A stretch of DNA of 64,000 bases from Neoalteromonas facilis (GCF_002807665.1 NZ_PEAY01000003.1:520103-584102); one strand, 5' to 3'. Shown: positions 18,092 to 28,208, counted from the first letter of the stretch. Notes: generated from the sequence alone by a model not told the origin. A program made the numbers and translations.

Positions 18092-20263
18092 AATTGATTT
18101 CATCTCAATCCGCTTCGCATGAAGCAAGGGCTCGGTGTAGCCACTAGGTTGTTCACAGCCTTTGAATATAAGCTCGCTGGCGGCTTGGAAACCAATCGAA
18201 GAGGCAAGATCCGGAGCCATCGGAATGTACTCAGGGTCACCTGCATTTTGTTCATCAACTAACGACGCCATTTTCTCTAGCGATTGCTGCACTTGCTGTG
18301 GCGTAATGACTTTATGCAGTAACCAATTCGCTAAGTGCTGGCTTGAAATGCGCAATGTGGCGCGGTCTTCCATAAGCCCAACGTTATTGATATCGGGCAC
18401 TTTGGAGCAACCGACCCCTTGGTGAACCCAACGTACAACGTAGCCGAGAATGCCTTGAACATTATTGTCTACTTCACGTTGAATTTGTTCATCACTAAGT
18501 GTACTGGCAGGATCTGCCAATGGGATCGTGAGTATGTCATCTAGCCCGTCAAATGCCTCGCTTTTCAGTTTTTCCTGAATACTAAACACATCAACTTGAT
18601 GGTAGTGCAGGGCATGCAAAGTAGCTGCTGTAGGAGAGGGGACCCATGCTGTATTCGCGCCTGATTGAGGGTGGCCGATTTTGGCTTGCATCATATTGGC
18701 CATTTGATCAGGGATCGGCCACATGCCTTTACCGATTTGCGCTTTTCCGCTTAACCCGCAAGAGAGTCCAATCGCCACATTGGCATGCTCATAGGCTTTG
18801 ATCCATGGCATGGTTTTCAATGCAGCCTTGTCTGCAAAAGCTCCAGCATGCATTGAGGTGTGGATTTCATCACCGGTGCGGTCAAGAAAACCGGTGTTAA
18901 TGAATACAACACGTTCTTTCGCTGCATTGATGCAGGCCTTTAGGTTCACCGTTGTGCGACGCTCTTCGTCCATAATTCCCATCTTCAACGTATTGTTGGG
19001 AATCGATAACACATTTTCGACGGCGGCAAATAAATCGTTGGTAAATGCAACTTCCTCAGGCCCATGCATTTTGGGCTTCACGATATAAATACTGCCTTGA
19101 GTGGAATTAACAAAAGGGCTGTTGCGTAATAAATCATGTTTACCGATCAAGCTCGTGATGACGCCATCCATCAGTCCTTCAAATACCGGTTCGCCGCGGA
19201 ATAAAATCGCGTCATTGCGCATTAAATGGCCTACGTTACGCACAAACATCAAGCTTCTGCCCGAGACCGTATAATTGCCACCATGCAACCGGTCATAGTG
19301 ACGGTCTTCATTCATAGAGCGGGTAAACGTTTTTCCGCCTTTGTCCATGCTCACGTTAAGTGTGCCTTGCATAAGGCCAAGCCAGTTACTGTACACCAAG
19401 GTTTTATCTTCTGCGTCGACGGCGGCAACCGAGTCTTCACAGTCCATAATGGTTGTGAGGGCGGATTCCAATAAGATGTCTTTTAGCCCCGCGGGGTCGT
19501 CTTTTGCAATGGGATGTTCGGGTTCGACTTGCAACTCTGCATGCAGGCCATTATGGCGCAATAAAATTGCAGAGGGTGCACTTACATCGCCTTTGTAACC
19601 GGCAAACGCTCCGCTATTCGCTAACGTAGTATTGGACTCATCAGACAGCGTTACGATCAAGCCATCATCACTAATCGAGTATCGAATGGCATCAACGTGA
19701 GATCCATTCTGTAATGGGGCAATCGTATCTAACCACAGACGAGCTTGACGGATAACTTCAGCCCCACGCGTGGGGTTATAACCGCCGCTACGCGATTTGC
19801 CAGACTCTTCGTCAATGATATCGGTGCCGTACAGTGCATCGTATAAACTGCCCCAGCGCGCGTTAACGGCATTCAATGCGTAGCGAGCGTTGTTAATCGG
19901 TACCACGAGTTGAGGACCTGCCTTAACGGCAATTTCATCGTCGACGTTTTGGGTTTCTATACTGACATTGTCGGGTTGATCAACTAAATAACCGATGTCC
20001 GCTAGGAAGGCTTTGTAGTCGGCCGCGTCAAGTTCAGAGTGTTGCAGGTGGTACTGGTCGATTTTCGCTTGTAGAGTGTCACGCTTTTGCAACAACGCAA
20101 CGTTTCTATCGGTGAATTCAGCCAATACAGTGGAGAAACCTTGCCAGAATTGTTCACTGGTGACACCGCTGCCCGGCAGGGCTTTGTCTTCAATAAAATC
20201 AAATAGACATTTTGCGATTTGAAGTTCATTGCGTGTTTCGCGCTGTTGGCTTGTCGACGTCAT
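18083..20263 (-). CDS. glcB: Malate synthase G
   Basis: 726 residues from the ATG at 20263, preferred over an ATG four codons upstream because AGG lies seven bases ahead of it. It condenses glyoxylate with acetyl-CoA to malate, completing the glyoxylate shunt started by isocitrate lyase at 23864-25459. The G-isoform is shown by length (about 720) and by the TTIMDCEDSVAAVDAEDK block, GLMDGVI, the MGIMDEERRTTVNLKACI stretch and the C-terminal HQGVGCSKVPD. It is downstream of, and on the same strand as, a LysR gene. An inverted repeat lies just before the start codon. Confidence 0.97.
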   Translation of the reverse strand: MTSTSQQRETRNELQIAKCLFDFIEDKALPGSGVTSEQFWQGFSTVLAEFTDRNVALLQKRDTLQAKIDQYHLQHSELDAADYKAFLADIGYLVDQPDNVSIETQNVDDEIAVKAGPQLVVPINNARYALNAVNARWGSLYDALYGTDIIDEESGKSRSGGYNPTRGAEVIRQARLWLDTIAPLQNGSHVDAIRYSISDDGLIVTLSDESNTTLANSGAFAGYKGDVSAPSAILLRHNGLHAELQVEPEHPIAKDDPAGLKDILLESALTTIMDCEDSVAAVDAEDKTLVYSNWLGLMQGTLNVSMDKGGKTFTRSMNEDRHYDRLHGGNYTVSGRSLMFVRNVGHLMRNDAILFRGEPVFEGLMDGVITSLIGKHDLLRNSPFVNSTQGSIYIVKPKMHGPEEVAFTNDLFAAVENVLSIPNNTLKMGIMDEERRTTVNLKACINAAKERVVFINTGFLDRTGDEIHTSMHAGAFADKAALKTMPWIKAYEHANVAIGLSCGLSGKAQIGKGMWPIPDQMANMMQAKIGHPQSGANTAWVPSPTAATLHALHYHQVDVFSIQEKLKSEAFDGLDDILTIPLADPASTLSDEQIQREVDNNVQGILGYVVRWVHQGVGCSKVPDINNVGLMEDRATLRISSQHLANWLLHKVITPQQVQQSLEKMASLVDEQNAGDPEYIPMAPDLASSIGFQAASELIFKGCEQPSGYTEPLLHAKRIEMKSIQK

Positions 20264-20277
20264 AAACGGCCTCATGA

Positions 20278-20308
20278 ATGATTAACAGTGACGCCACTAG
20301 TTAATCAT
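20278..20308 (-). promoter_or_regulatory. Inverted repeat in the glcB leader
   Basis: ATGATTAAC at 20278-20286 pairs with GTTAATCAT at 20300-20308 around a 13-base spacer. It ends 15 bases before the glcB start codon. It could be an operator, for example for the adjacent LysR protein, or an mRNA hairpin. No direct evidence decides. Confidence 0.45.
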
Positions 20309-20395
20309 GAGTGGCACCTAATGTTTAATTTATGCCTCCGATGCCTACTATAAATTATGTGAATGCATTTGAGAGGTCGATGTCACACTATTTAC

Positions 20396-21337
20396 CTAAC
20401 TCGCGATGTCGTTGCCAACATCGGCGATTAAACGGCGCAGCCATATATGACCGGCGTCATGATGAAGTAAAGCGCTCCACGCCATTTTAAGTGCAATGGG
20501 TGGAATATCAAAAGGCGGATCAACAATACTGACAGCAGGATCATCTGCAAGAATGCGCGCAGCACGACTTGGCAGGGTAGCAATCAAATTCTGTGTTTTC
20601 GCCATTTGCAGGGCAGCATGATAATGGCGGGTGAATACCCTTATGTCGCGTTGTTTACCCAGCTTTGTCAGTTCAGCATCAACCCAGCCAAGCTTTTGAA
20701 CTTCATTCGGATCAATGCCGACGCCCACACCAAAGCCAGTCTTGCTGACCCAAATATGCTGACCACTTAAGTATGCATTAAGGTCGAAGTTTTTCTTTTG
20801 CGGATTATTGCTGCTGATCACGCAGGAGAAGGTGTCATACCAAATAACCTTCTGATGGAATGACAAAGGCAGTTCATCAAATCGGTTGATCGCCATATCA
20901 ACCTTGCCCTGCTCAACATCATGAAAGTTGACGTCACTTGGGGTGATTAAATCGAGTGTTATGTTGGGGGCAAGTTCTCTTAATCGGCCCACTAACTCAA
21001 GTACCAAAGTAGATTCAGCATAATCAGAGGTCATGATCCTGAAGGTGCGATCACTAGACGCCGGGTCAAATTCAGTTTCAGGCTGAATTGAGGTTTCAAG
21101 GCGGGCGAGCACATCACGAATAATCGGTTGTAGTTCAGTGGCTCTCTGGGTAGGGGTCATCCCTTCGCTGGTGCGCACTAATAAGGGATCTTTGAATAGG
21201 TCTCTCAAGCGTTTAAGGCCGTTACTCATTGCAGGTTGGGTAATGCTTAACTGGTTGGCAGCTTTGGTGACGCTGCCTTCCCTCAACAGCACATCGAGAT
21301 ACACCAATAAATTCAAGTCCACTTTTGCGATATTCAT
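20396..21337 (-). CDS. LysR-family transcriptional regulator
   Basis: 313 residues. The N-terminal winged helix-turn-helix is clear (DLNLLVYLDVLLREGSVTKAANQLSITQPAMSNGLKRLRD), followed by a substrate-binding domain with the DYAESTLVLELV and TRHYHAALQMAKTQNLIATLP segments of the NodD/PcpR-like group. It sits 132 bases upstream of glcB in the same direction, so control of the glyoxylate shunt or of nearby lipid genes is plausible but inferred. The effector is unknown. Confidence 0.9.
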   Translation of the reverse strand: MNIAKVDLNLLVYLDVLLREGSVTKAANQLSITQPAMSNGLKRLRDLFKDPLLVRTSEGMTPTQRATELQPIIRDVLARLETSIQPETEFDPASSDRTFRIMTSDYAESTLVLELVGRLRELAPNITLDLITPSDVNFHDVEQGKVDMAINRFDELPLSFHQKVIWYDTFSCVISSNNPQKKNFDLNAYLSGQHIWVSKTGFGVGVGIDPNEVQKLGWVDAELTKLGKQRDIRVFTRHYHAALQMAKTQNLIATLPSRAARILADDPAVSIVDPPFDIPPIALKMAWSALLHHDAGHIWLRRLIADVGNDIAS

Positions 21338-21531
21338 GTTTTTAATAGGTCTGCCTGTCCAGATTCTTAAAATTGATTATATAGCGTTTGAATTAGATTT
21401 ATAGCTAGTTCTTTAGTCTTATACATAACCATCATTAAGTATGATGTTAGGGTGTTAAATCCTGCTGAACTCGCTTGATGATGTTGATTGAGTGAATTAA
21501 CATCAAATTAACAACTGTGCGAGGATATCCA

Positions 21532-22995
21532 ATGGAATCGCTTAGCGGGTTAGATGCAGCTTTCTTATATTTAGAGTCGGATACTATTCCGATGCACATA
21601 GGTGGTGTCGCCATCTTGCAAGGTTCCCTTGCCTATGAAGACTTTGTTACCTTTATGCAGCAACGCGTACACACGGTGCCTCGCTTACGACAAAAGTTAG
21701 TTAGTGTACCCATGAGTCTGGATAGACCTTATTGGGTCGATGACCCTGATTTCGACCTGAGTAATCACCTTGCGCACCGAACACTCCCATCACCTGGTGG
21801 CTGGCGAGAGCTTCGAGCAATGGCTTCTGACATTTTTTCAGGGCAAATTGACCGACATAAACCCTTGTGGGAGTTTGTCTTTGTTGACGGTATCGAAGAC
21901 ATTGCTCAGGTACCTAAAGGTTCAATTGCGCTGGTCAGTAAAATTCACCATGCTGGCTTTGATGGTAAATCGGGTGCTGATCTTATGAGTATGTTATTTG
22001 ATGTGTCGCCCACACCGCGCCCAGTTCCGCCTGCTGACAAAGCGCCATCCACAGAAGAAGCCCCTGGTAATCTTGGATTATTAGGCCGCACGGCAATGAA
22101 TTTAGTTTCTAGGCCTACACAATTGCCAGGATTGTTGTGGGATGCGGGTAAAGCGGCATTAAAAGCCAGCTATTTAACCCGTATTGAAGGGCTTAAACCA
22201 CCCACTTTGCCCTTTAGTGCACCCAAATCGATATTAAACACCACCGTTGAGCGCCAGCGCTGTTGGGACAGTGCCGTACTCGATTTGTCGCGTGTGAAGT
22301 TATTACGCCGGGGCGTTAAAGGCGCTTCTTTGAATGATGCGGTTTTAGCCATCTGTGCTGGCGCTATCCGGCGGTACTTATTGGAAAAAAATGAACTGCC
22401 TGAAGATCCTATAGTTGCAATGGTGCCTGTGAGCACGCGCACGAATGAAGAAAAGAATGCGATGGGCAATCAGGTAGCGGCCATGTACGTGCAATTGGCT
22501 ACGGATATCGACGATCCGCTAGAGCGATTTAAAACGATAGTCCAAAACACAAAAACGCAAAAAGAATATCAAAAAGCCGTCGATGCTCGCAGTTTAATGG
22601 GATTTGCAGAGCTTATACCATTTGGTTTGGCTGGTGCCGCATCACGGTTCTATTCAAAAATGGCGTTAGCCAAGCGGCATAATCCTTTGTTCAATCTCGT
22701 CATTACCAACGTACCGGGGCCACCTATCCCCGTATACCTGTCTGGACATGAATTATTGGTCAATATGGGCACCGCTCCCTTATATGATGGTATGGGTCTT
22801 ATGATCCCAGTGTTCAGTTACAACAATACATTGTCAATCAGCCCAACCAGTGCTGAAAACATCATGCCGGATATCAACGTGTTCGCACGTTACTTAAGGG
22901 AGTCTGCATTAGAGCTGGAAGCGTTAGTTGAAAAACGAGTGAGTGCATTTGCCGCACTCAATGCATTAATCAGTAATAAAGAGCATCATTTATGA
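21532..22995 (+). CDS. Wax ester synthase/diacylglycerol acyltransferase
   Basis: 487 residues from the ATG at 21532, which has GAGGA eight bases ahead. It makes wax esters from fatty alcohol and acyl-CoA and/or triacylglycerol for storage. The catalytic HHxxxDG motif is at residues 139-145 (HHAGFDG); other family marks are the N-terminal SGLDAAFLYLES, the RPYWVDDPDFDLSNHL segment, and the late NLVITNVPGPPIPVYLSG block with the conserved N-V-P-G-P. It overlaps the next gene by four bases, giving a coupled pair. Flanking glyoxylate-shunt genes fit a lifestyle of growth on acetate or lipids with carbon storage. Confidence 0.93.
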   Translation: MESLSGLDAAFLYLESDTIPMHIGGVAILQGSLAYEDFVTFMQQRVHTVPRLRQKLVSVPMSLDRPYWVDDPDFDLSNHLAHRTLPSPGGWRELRAMASDIFSGQIDRHKPLWEFVFVDGIEDIAQVPKGSIALVSKIHHAGFDGKSGADLMSMLFDVSPTPRPVPPADKAPSTEEAPGNLGLLGRTAMNLVSRPTQLPGLLWDAGKAALKASYLTRIEGLKPPTLPFSAPKSILNTTVERQRCWDSAVLDLSRVKLLRRGVKGASLNDAVLAICAGAIRRYLLEKNELPEDPIVAMVPVSTRTNEEKNAMGNQVAAMYVQLATDIDDPLERFKTIVQNTKTQKEYQKAVDARSLMGFAELIPFGLAGAASRFYSKMALAKRHNPLFNLVITNVPGPPIPVYLSGHELLVNMGTAPLYDGMGLMIPVFSYNNTLSISPTSAENIMPDINVFARYLRESALELEALVEKRVSAFAALNALISNKEHHL

Positions 22996-23786
22996 GTAAA
23001 GCAATGACCACTCAACGACCTTCTCGGTTGAATTTATTGCGAGAAGGGCGCGCCTTAATGGAGTTCGGCGCTGCAGGTTTAGCGATGCCATTGCTCATGC
23101 GAGCCCCTAAAGGAGATGGTCACCCTGTCATGGTGATCCCCGGTTTTTTAGCCAGTGATAGAAGCACAGGATTGATCCGTACCTTTTTGAAAATGAAAGG
23201 ATATGCAGCCAGTGGTTGGGAGCTTGGGCGTAACTTAGGTACTCACGTAGTCAACGGTGAGAGGCTTATTAGTGACCAACTACTCAATCGAGTGATCACT
23301 GAGCATGTTAAATATGATGCCAAAGTAAGTCTGGTTGGCTGGAGCTTAGGTGGGATTTTAGCGCGTGAAATTGCACGCGAAATTCCGGACTGTGTGCGCC
23401 AAGTGATTTCTCTTGGCAGTCCGTTTAATGGCCCGCAGGGAGCTGCGCCCATTGCGGCTCGTATGTTTAAGCTTATAAACGGTGACGTTGCAGAACGTTC
23501 GCCCGATGCTATGGAACGTATGCTCAAGCCACCCCCTGTGCCATCAACGGCCATCTATTCTAAATCAGATGGTATAGCGCATTGGCAGGCTTGCCGCGAT
23601 GATTGGGCGCATGACGCAATTCGTGCAGAGAATATTGAAGTGAAGGGTAGCCATATGGGCTTAGGGCATAATCCGCAAGTACTGTGGATTGTGGCGAATC
23701 GTCTGGCTCAGGCAGAAGGGGAATGGCAACCGTTTCGCCAAAAAATCATGCACAAGCTGTTATACCCAAATCCCAATCGCGCTTAA
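22992..23786 (+). CDS. Alpha/beta hydrolase coupled to the wax ester synthase
   Basis: 264 residues, ATGA overlap with the upstream gene. The hydrolase fold shows HPVMVIPGFLASDRST (oxyanion region), the nucleophile elbow GWSLGG, and a late GSHMGLGHNPQ with the likely catalytic His. There is no signal peptide. Tight coupling to the acyltransferase suggests work on the same neutral lipids, for example as a lipase/esterase or acyl-chain editor. This is inference from context. Confidence 0.85.
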   Translation: MSKAMTTQRPSRLNLLREGRALMEFGAAGLAMPLLMRAPKGDGHPVMVIPGFLASDRSTGLIRTFLKMKGYAASGWELGRNLGTHVVNGERLISDQLLNRVITEHVKYDAKVSLVGWSLGGILAREIAREIPDCVRQVISLGSPFNGPQGAAPIAARMFKLINGDVAERSPDAMERMLKPPPVPSTAIYSKSDGIAHWQACRDDWAHDAIRAENIEVKGSHMGLGHNPQVLWIVANRLAQAEGEWQPFRQKIMHKLLYPNPNRA

Positions 23787-23796
23787 TTCAACGGCA

Positions 23797-23824
23797 AAAA
23801 AAAAGCCCGCTTCCTGCGGGCTTG
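23797..23824 (-). terminator. Terminator of aceA, possibly bidirectional
   Basis: Stem AAGCCCGC/GCGGGCTT with a five-base loop. On the minus strand it is followed by nine T, so it mainly ends the isocitrate lyase transcript. The plus side has only TTGAAATT. Confidence 0.9.
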
Positions 23825-23863
23825 AAATTCGAACTAACGGTTTAGTTAATATGTTCGAAGGGA

Positions 23864-25459
23864 TTAAACATCAAACTGGTTCATAGTGTTGTCTTCACCG
23901 GCCGCTTTCAATGCTTGGTCACCAGAGAAGTACTCTTTATGCGTATCACCCAAATCTGAGCCAGCCATTGCTTGGTGTTTAACACACGCTAGACCTTGGC
24001 GTAACTCTTGACGCTGAACACCTAATACGTATGCCAGCATACCTTGGTCACCGAAGTAGCCTTTCGCTAGGTTGTCAGTAGACAATGCCGCAGTGTGATA
24101 CGTAGGTAATGTGATCAAGTGGTGGAAGATACCCGCCTCGCGCGCCGCATCCGCCTGGAATGAACGAATCTTCTCGTCGGCTGCTACAGCTAGCTCAGTG
24201 GTATCGTATTCAACACTCATTAGGCCTGCACGATCGTATGCCGATACGTCTTTACCTTCTTCTTTCCATGCGTCAAAGATTTGTTGACGGAAATTTAGGG
24301 TCCAGTTGAACGATGGAGAGTTGTTATATACCAATTTCGCATTCGGTATAGTTTCGCGAATTGCATTAACCATCTCTGCAATCTGACCTACGTGAGGCTT
24401 TTCAGTTTCAATCCACAGTAAGTCAGCACCGTGTTGAAGTGATGTTACACAATCCAATACTACGCGGTCGAAACCGGTATCAGCTTTGAATTTGAACAAG
24501 CCGTTTGGTAAACGCGTAGGTTTAACCAACTCACCATTTTGTTTAAGTACTAAGTCACCTTCATTTAAGTCGGCAACAGAGTTTACTGGTGTTGTCTCTA
24601 AGAAGGCATTGTACTGAGCCGCTAGGTCACCTTCGCTTTGTGATACAGGTATCTTTTGTGTAAGACCAGCGCCTAAGCTGTCAGTACGTGCCACGATAAC
24701 GCCGTCATCTACGCCTAGCTCTAGGAATGCGTAACGAACAGCATTAATTTTTGCTAAGAAATCTTCATGTGGAACGGTTACTTTACCGTCTTGGTGACCA
24801 CATTGTTTAGCGTCAGATACTTGGTTTTCAATCTGGATACAGCATGCACCGGCTTCGATCATTTTCTTGGCAAGTAGGTACGTTGCTTCTTCGTTACCGA
24901 AACCTGCATCAATGTCCGCTACGATGGGTACAATGTGCGTTTCATAGTTATCGATTTCTGCTTGAATCGCACTGGTGTCTTGACCCGCTGCTTTCGCTGC
25001 ATCCAATTTCTTGAATAAGTCGCCTAGTTCACGCGCATCAGCTTGGCGAAGGAAGGTGTAAAGCTCTTCAATCAATGCAGGTACAGACGTCTTTTCATGC
25101 ATAGACTGATCAGGCAGAGGACCAAACTCTGAGCGAAGTGCCGCTACCATCCAACCAGAAAGATATAAATAACGTTTATTGGTAGTGCCCTGATGTTTTT
25201 TCACGGCCAACATCTTCTGTTGACCAATAAAACCATGCCAGCAACCTAATGACTGAGTGTATTGGCTGCTATCTTGATCGTACTCAGCCATATCTTTGCG
25301 CATGATCCCTGCAGTATATTTAGCAATGTCCAATCCAGTCTTAAAACGGTTTTGTATTTTCATACGGGCCGCAAAATCTGGATTGATGCCATTCCATGTG
25401 CCATTTTGTGCGTCTTTCAATTTAGCGATTGCTGCTAAGTCTTGTTGATACTGAGACAT
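23864..25459 (-). CDS. aceA: Isocitrate lyase, long form
   Basis: 531 residues, ATG behind AGAGGAC. It splits isocitrate to succinate and glyoxylate, feeding malate synthase G. The catalytic loop is KQCGH at 218-222, where most bacterial enzymes have KKCGH; the length and this Gln are usual for the long AceA of marine gammaproteobacteria and pseudomonads. Other landmarks: DIDAGFGNEEATYLLAKKMI, IENQVSDAKQCGH, VARTDSLGA and LVYNNSPSFNWTLNF. It is convergent with the wax ester unit and not in an operon with glcB, which is unlike enteric aceBA. Confidence 0.96.
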   Translation of the reverse strand: MSQYQQDLAAIAKLKDAQNGTWNGINPDFAARMKIQNRFKTGLDIAKYTAGIMRKDMAEYDQDSSQYTQSLGCWHGFIGQQKMLAVKKHQGTTNKRYLYLSGWMVAALRSEFGPLPDQSMHEKTSVPALIEELYTFLRQADARELGDLFKKLDAAKAAGQDTSAIQAEIDNYETHIVPIVADIDAGFGNEEATYLLAKKMIEAGACCIQIENQVSDAKQCGHQDGKVTVPHEDFLAKINAVRYAFLELGVDDGVIVARTDSLGAGLTQKIPVSQSEGDLAAQYNAFLETTPVNSVADLNEGDLVLKQNGELVKPTRLPNGLFKFKADTGFDRVVLDCVTSLQHGADLLWIETEKPHVGQIAEMVNAIRETIPNAKLVYNNSPSFNWTLNFRQQIFDAWKEEGKDVSAYDRAGLMSVEYDTTELAVAADEKIRSFQADAAREAGIFHHLITLPTYHTAALSTDNLAKGYFGDQGMLAYVLGVQRQELRQGLACVKHQAMAGSDLGDTHKEYFSGDQALKAAGEDNTMNQFDV

Positions 25460-25745
25460 GTTGAGTCCTCTCTTTTAGAAGTAGGTTTGTATCGATTCGT
25501 GAATTCATCCTAAGCGCTTTATGAGGATAACGAAACAGTATAATTTTCATGTTCGATATAAATTGCGTGAATATGCCTGTATTTATCTGTCTATATAAAA
25601 AAGCTCAATTACTCAGAAAATGCCAGTGTGTGCCGATATGAAAATACGTGTAGAGCTGCCCAAGTCATTGTATGCGCGAGTTAGATTGTCAATCCTAGAC
25701 TCTGGGTCTATGCTTTTTTGGTGGCACCTAATATAACGAGAATTT

Positions 25746-26699
25746 ATGTCGGGCATCTTAGCTTCAGTTGATCAACGAACCCAGCTTGTTGGGGAGAATC
25801 GGCTTGAACTCCTTATGTTCAAGCTGGGCACTCGTCATGTGTTTGCAATCAATGTATTTAAAGTTAAAGAAGTCATCACTATTCCCAAGTTAAATCAGAT
25901 GCCGGGTTCTCACGCCAATTTAAAAGGCGTGACCAATTACCGAGGTTCATCAATCCCCATTATTGATTTGCGCCAGGCGATTAAAATGCCTGAATTACGG
26001 GGTGAAGCGCGGGAAAAGCAACACTTAAACGTAATCATTACCGAATATAATCGCAGCGTGCAGGGCTTTCTGATTGGTGAAGTGTTAAATATCGTCAATA
26101 CCTCATGGAGCAATATACAGCCACCGCCCAACACGATTGGAAAGCGTAATTATTTAACAGCAATCACGCAGATTGAAATTGAAGATAAAATTGAGCTGGT
26201 TGAAATCATTGATGTGGAAAAAGTGCTGGCCGAGATCATTGATTACGATATCGATATCTCTGAAGAAATTATTGATCACAATGTTATTGAGCATTTAAAA
26301 GGCCAAACAGTGCTGATTGTTGATGACTCATCTACTGCGCGCAATCAAATTCGTGAAACGCTGGAGCAACTGGGTATTAATATCATTGAGGAGAATGATG
26401 GCCTCCAAGCTTTGAAACGCCTGAAAAAGTGGGCTGACAATGGGGAAAAGGTCACGGATAAAATATTAATGATGTTCACCGATGCGGAAATGCCAGAGAT
26501 GGATGGATACCGTTTAACCGCAGAAGTCCGTGACGATCCGCGTATGAGTGATTTGTTTATTGCGTTAAACACTTCTCTCAGTGGTCGCTTTAATGAAGCT
26601 ATGGTGGCAAAGGTTGGCTGTAACCGATTTATTTCCAAGTTCCAACCGGATCTGCTAGTGGATGTAGTACAGCAACGCATGCGGGAAATTCTTGAGTAA
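25746..26699 (+). CDS. cheV: Chemotaxis coupling protein CheV
   Basis: 317 residues. A CheW-like domain (about 15-165, with VTNYRGSSIPIIDL) couples receptors to CheA; a receiver domain (about 188-315) has the acidic pair at 193-194 and phospho-acceptor Asp246 in FTDAEMPEMDG. Domain order and length are those of CheV. No other chemotaxis gene is nearby, which is common for cheV. Acts at the cytoplasmic face of the receptor array. Confidence 0.93.
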   Translation: MSGILASVDQRTQLVGENRLELLMFKLGTRHVFAINVFKVKEVITIPKLNQMPGSHANLKGVTNYRGSSIPIIDLRQAIKMPELRGEAREKQHLNVIITEYNRSVQGFLIGEVLNIVNTSWSNIQPPPNTIGKRNYLTAITQIEIEDKIELVEIIDVEKVLAEIIDYDIDISEEIIDHNVIEHLKGQTVLIVDDSSTARNQIRETLEQLGINIIEENDGLQALKRLKKWADNGEKVTDKILMMFTDAEMPEMDGYRLTAEVRDDPRMSDLFIALNTSLSGRFNEAMVAKVGCNRFISKFQPDLLVDVVQQRMREILE

Positions 26700-26762
26700 G
26701 ACAGTTTCACTTCATTGCCGGCTGTTTTACAATTGATGGGATTTTACCCACAGGATTTCAAA

Positions 26763-28202
26763 ATGCGTTTTATTCAGTCTCTAGGGATTGCGTCTTTGTC
26801 GTTAGCGCTTTCAGCTTGTATGGCTACCGGGCCAAAAGAGTCTTCTTCTCAAGCCAGTAACACGCCTAAAAACATCATTATGATCGTGTCTGATGGCATG
26901 GGACCGGCTTATGTGACTGCATATCGTAACTTCAAAGATGATCCGACTACACCGAATGTTGAAAAGGTCGTGTTTGATGAAATTTTGATGGGAACAGCAA
27001 GTACCTACCCGGCACAGGTATCCGGTTATGTGACAGACTCAGCAGCCAGTGCGACGGCGCTAGCCAGCGGCATTAAGTCATACAATGGTGCTATTGGAGT
27101 TGATGTCAACAAACAACCGGTTAAAACGGTATTACACCAAGCCAAATTAAATGGTATGAAAACGGGTGTTGCCGTGACCTCTCAGGTTGTTCATGCAACG
27201 CCTGCCTCTTACGTTGCGGCGAATGAAAATCGTCGCAACTATGATCAGTTAGCAGAAAGTTTCTTTGATGACAGGTTAAACGGTGACTTTGTCGTTGATG
27301 TTATTCTGGGCGGTGGTCAAAGCTTTTTTGAGCGAAGTGATCGGAATATTACCGGCGAATTTATTGATGCCGGTTACCAGTATGTAGATACCTACAACAA
27401 ACTCGCGACCTTGACACAGCCTACGCGTCTACTGGGTTTGTTCGCGCCCGTTGGCTTGCCATGGGTGCTTGATGACAATCGCAAAGACAGACTGCGTTAT
27501 CTAACGCAACATGCGATTAAACATTTAGAAAACCCGAATGGCTATTTTTTGTTAGTCGAAGCTAGCCAGGTTGATTGGGCTGGGCATGCAAACGATATTG
27601 CATCTGCTATGGCGGAAATGCATGATTTGGCTCTTACGGTTGAATTTTTGCGTGATTATGTCAAACAGAACCCTGATACATTGGTGATATTGACGGCCGA
27701 CCACAGTACCGGTGGACTGACCATCGCAGCCAATGGTGAGTACCGCTGGAGTCCGGAATACCTGCACAATATGACGGCTTCGATTGAGACAACGACTAAG
27801 CAATTAGCCCTATCAGATGATCGTGTTTCGTTGGTAGAGAAGGCCTTTGGCTTTGGATTAAATGAGGAAGAGAAGTCCCTCATCAATGCAATAGATTTAT
27901 CTGCTGAAGCACGTGCTCAACAGGCGGTGCTCAAAGGAATAGTTGATGCCAGAACGAATACAGGGTGGACGACCTCTGGGCACACTGGGGTTGACGTAGA
28001 TGTCTTTAGTTTCGGCTCGGGAGCTGAAGCCTTCAGAGGCGCTATGGATAACACCGATATAGCAAAAAATATCTTTATGTTTCTAGCGGCTCACAAGGGG
28101 AGCATTACGACAAACGTTTCAATATCTTCCGATGAAAAGGTTAAAGATGCGACTGGCGAAAATGGCCCGTGCTCTTTTAAAGATTCATGGCGCTGTGAAT
28201 AG
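26763..28202 (+). CDS. Alkaline phosphatase (PhoA family) lipoprotein
   Basis: 479 residues from the ATG at 26763, chosen because AGGA is seven bases ahead and a lipoprotein signal (MRFIQSLGIASLSLALSAC, Cys19) follows directly. The alkaline phosphatase core is intact: metal Asp44 in SDGMG, nucleophile Ser93 in TDSAASATA, EASQVDWAGHAND, TADHSTGGL and SGHTG near the C-terminus. It should release phosphate from organic esters in the periplasm or at the surface. A hairpin straddling the stop codon (28187-28208) may act as terminator. No pho box was recognised. Confidence 0.92.
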   Translation: MRFIQSLGIASLSLALSACMATGPKESSSQASNTPKNIIMIVSDGMGPAYVTAYRNFKDDPTTPNVEKVVFDEILMGTASTYPAQVSGYVTDSAASATALASGIKSYNGAIGVDVNKQPVKTVLHQAKLNGMKTGVAVTSQVVHATPASYVAANENRRNYDQLAESFFDDRLNGDFVVDVILGGGQSFFERSDRNITGEFIDAGYQYVDTYNKLATLTQPTRLLGLFAPVGLPWVLDDNRKDRLRYLTQHAIKHLENPNGYFLLVEASQVDWAGHANDIASAMAEMHDLALTVEFLRDYVKQNPDTLVILTADHSTGGLTIAANGEYRWSPEYLHNMTASIETTTKQLALSDDRVSLVEKAFGFGLNEEEKSLINAIDLSAEARAQQAVLKGIVDARTNTGWTTSGHTGVDVDVFSFGSGAEAFRGAMDNTDIAKNIFMFLAAHKGSITTNVSISSDEKVKDATGENGPCSFKDSWRCE

Positions 28203-28208
28203 CGCCAT
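28187..28208 (+). terminator. Probable terminator overlapping the phosphatase stop codon
   Basis: Stem ATGGCGCT/AGCGCCAT with a six-base loop that ends in the TAG stop codon. The T-rich tail (TATTCATTTCCT) is imperfect, so termination strength is uncertain. Confidence 0.55.
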
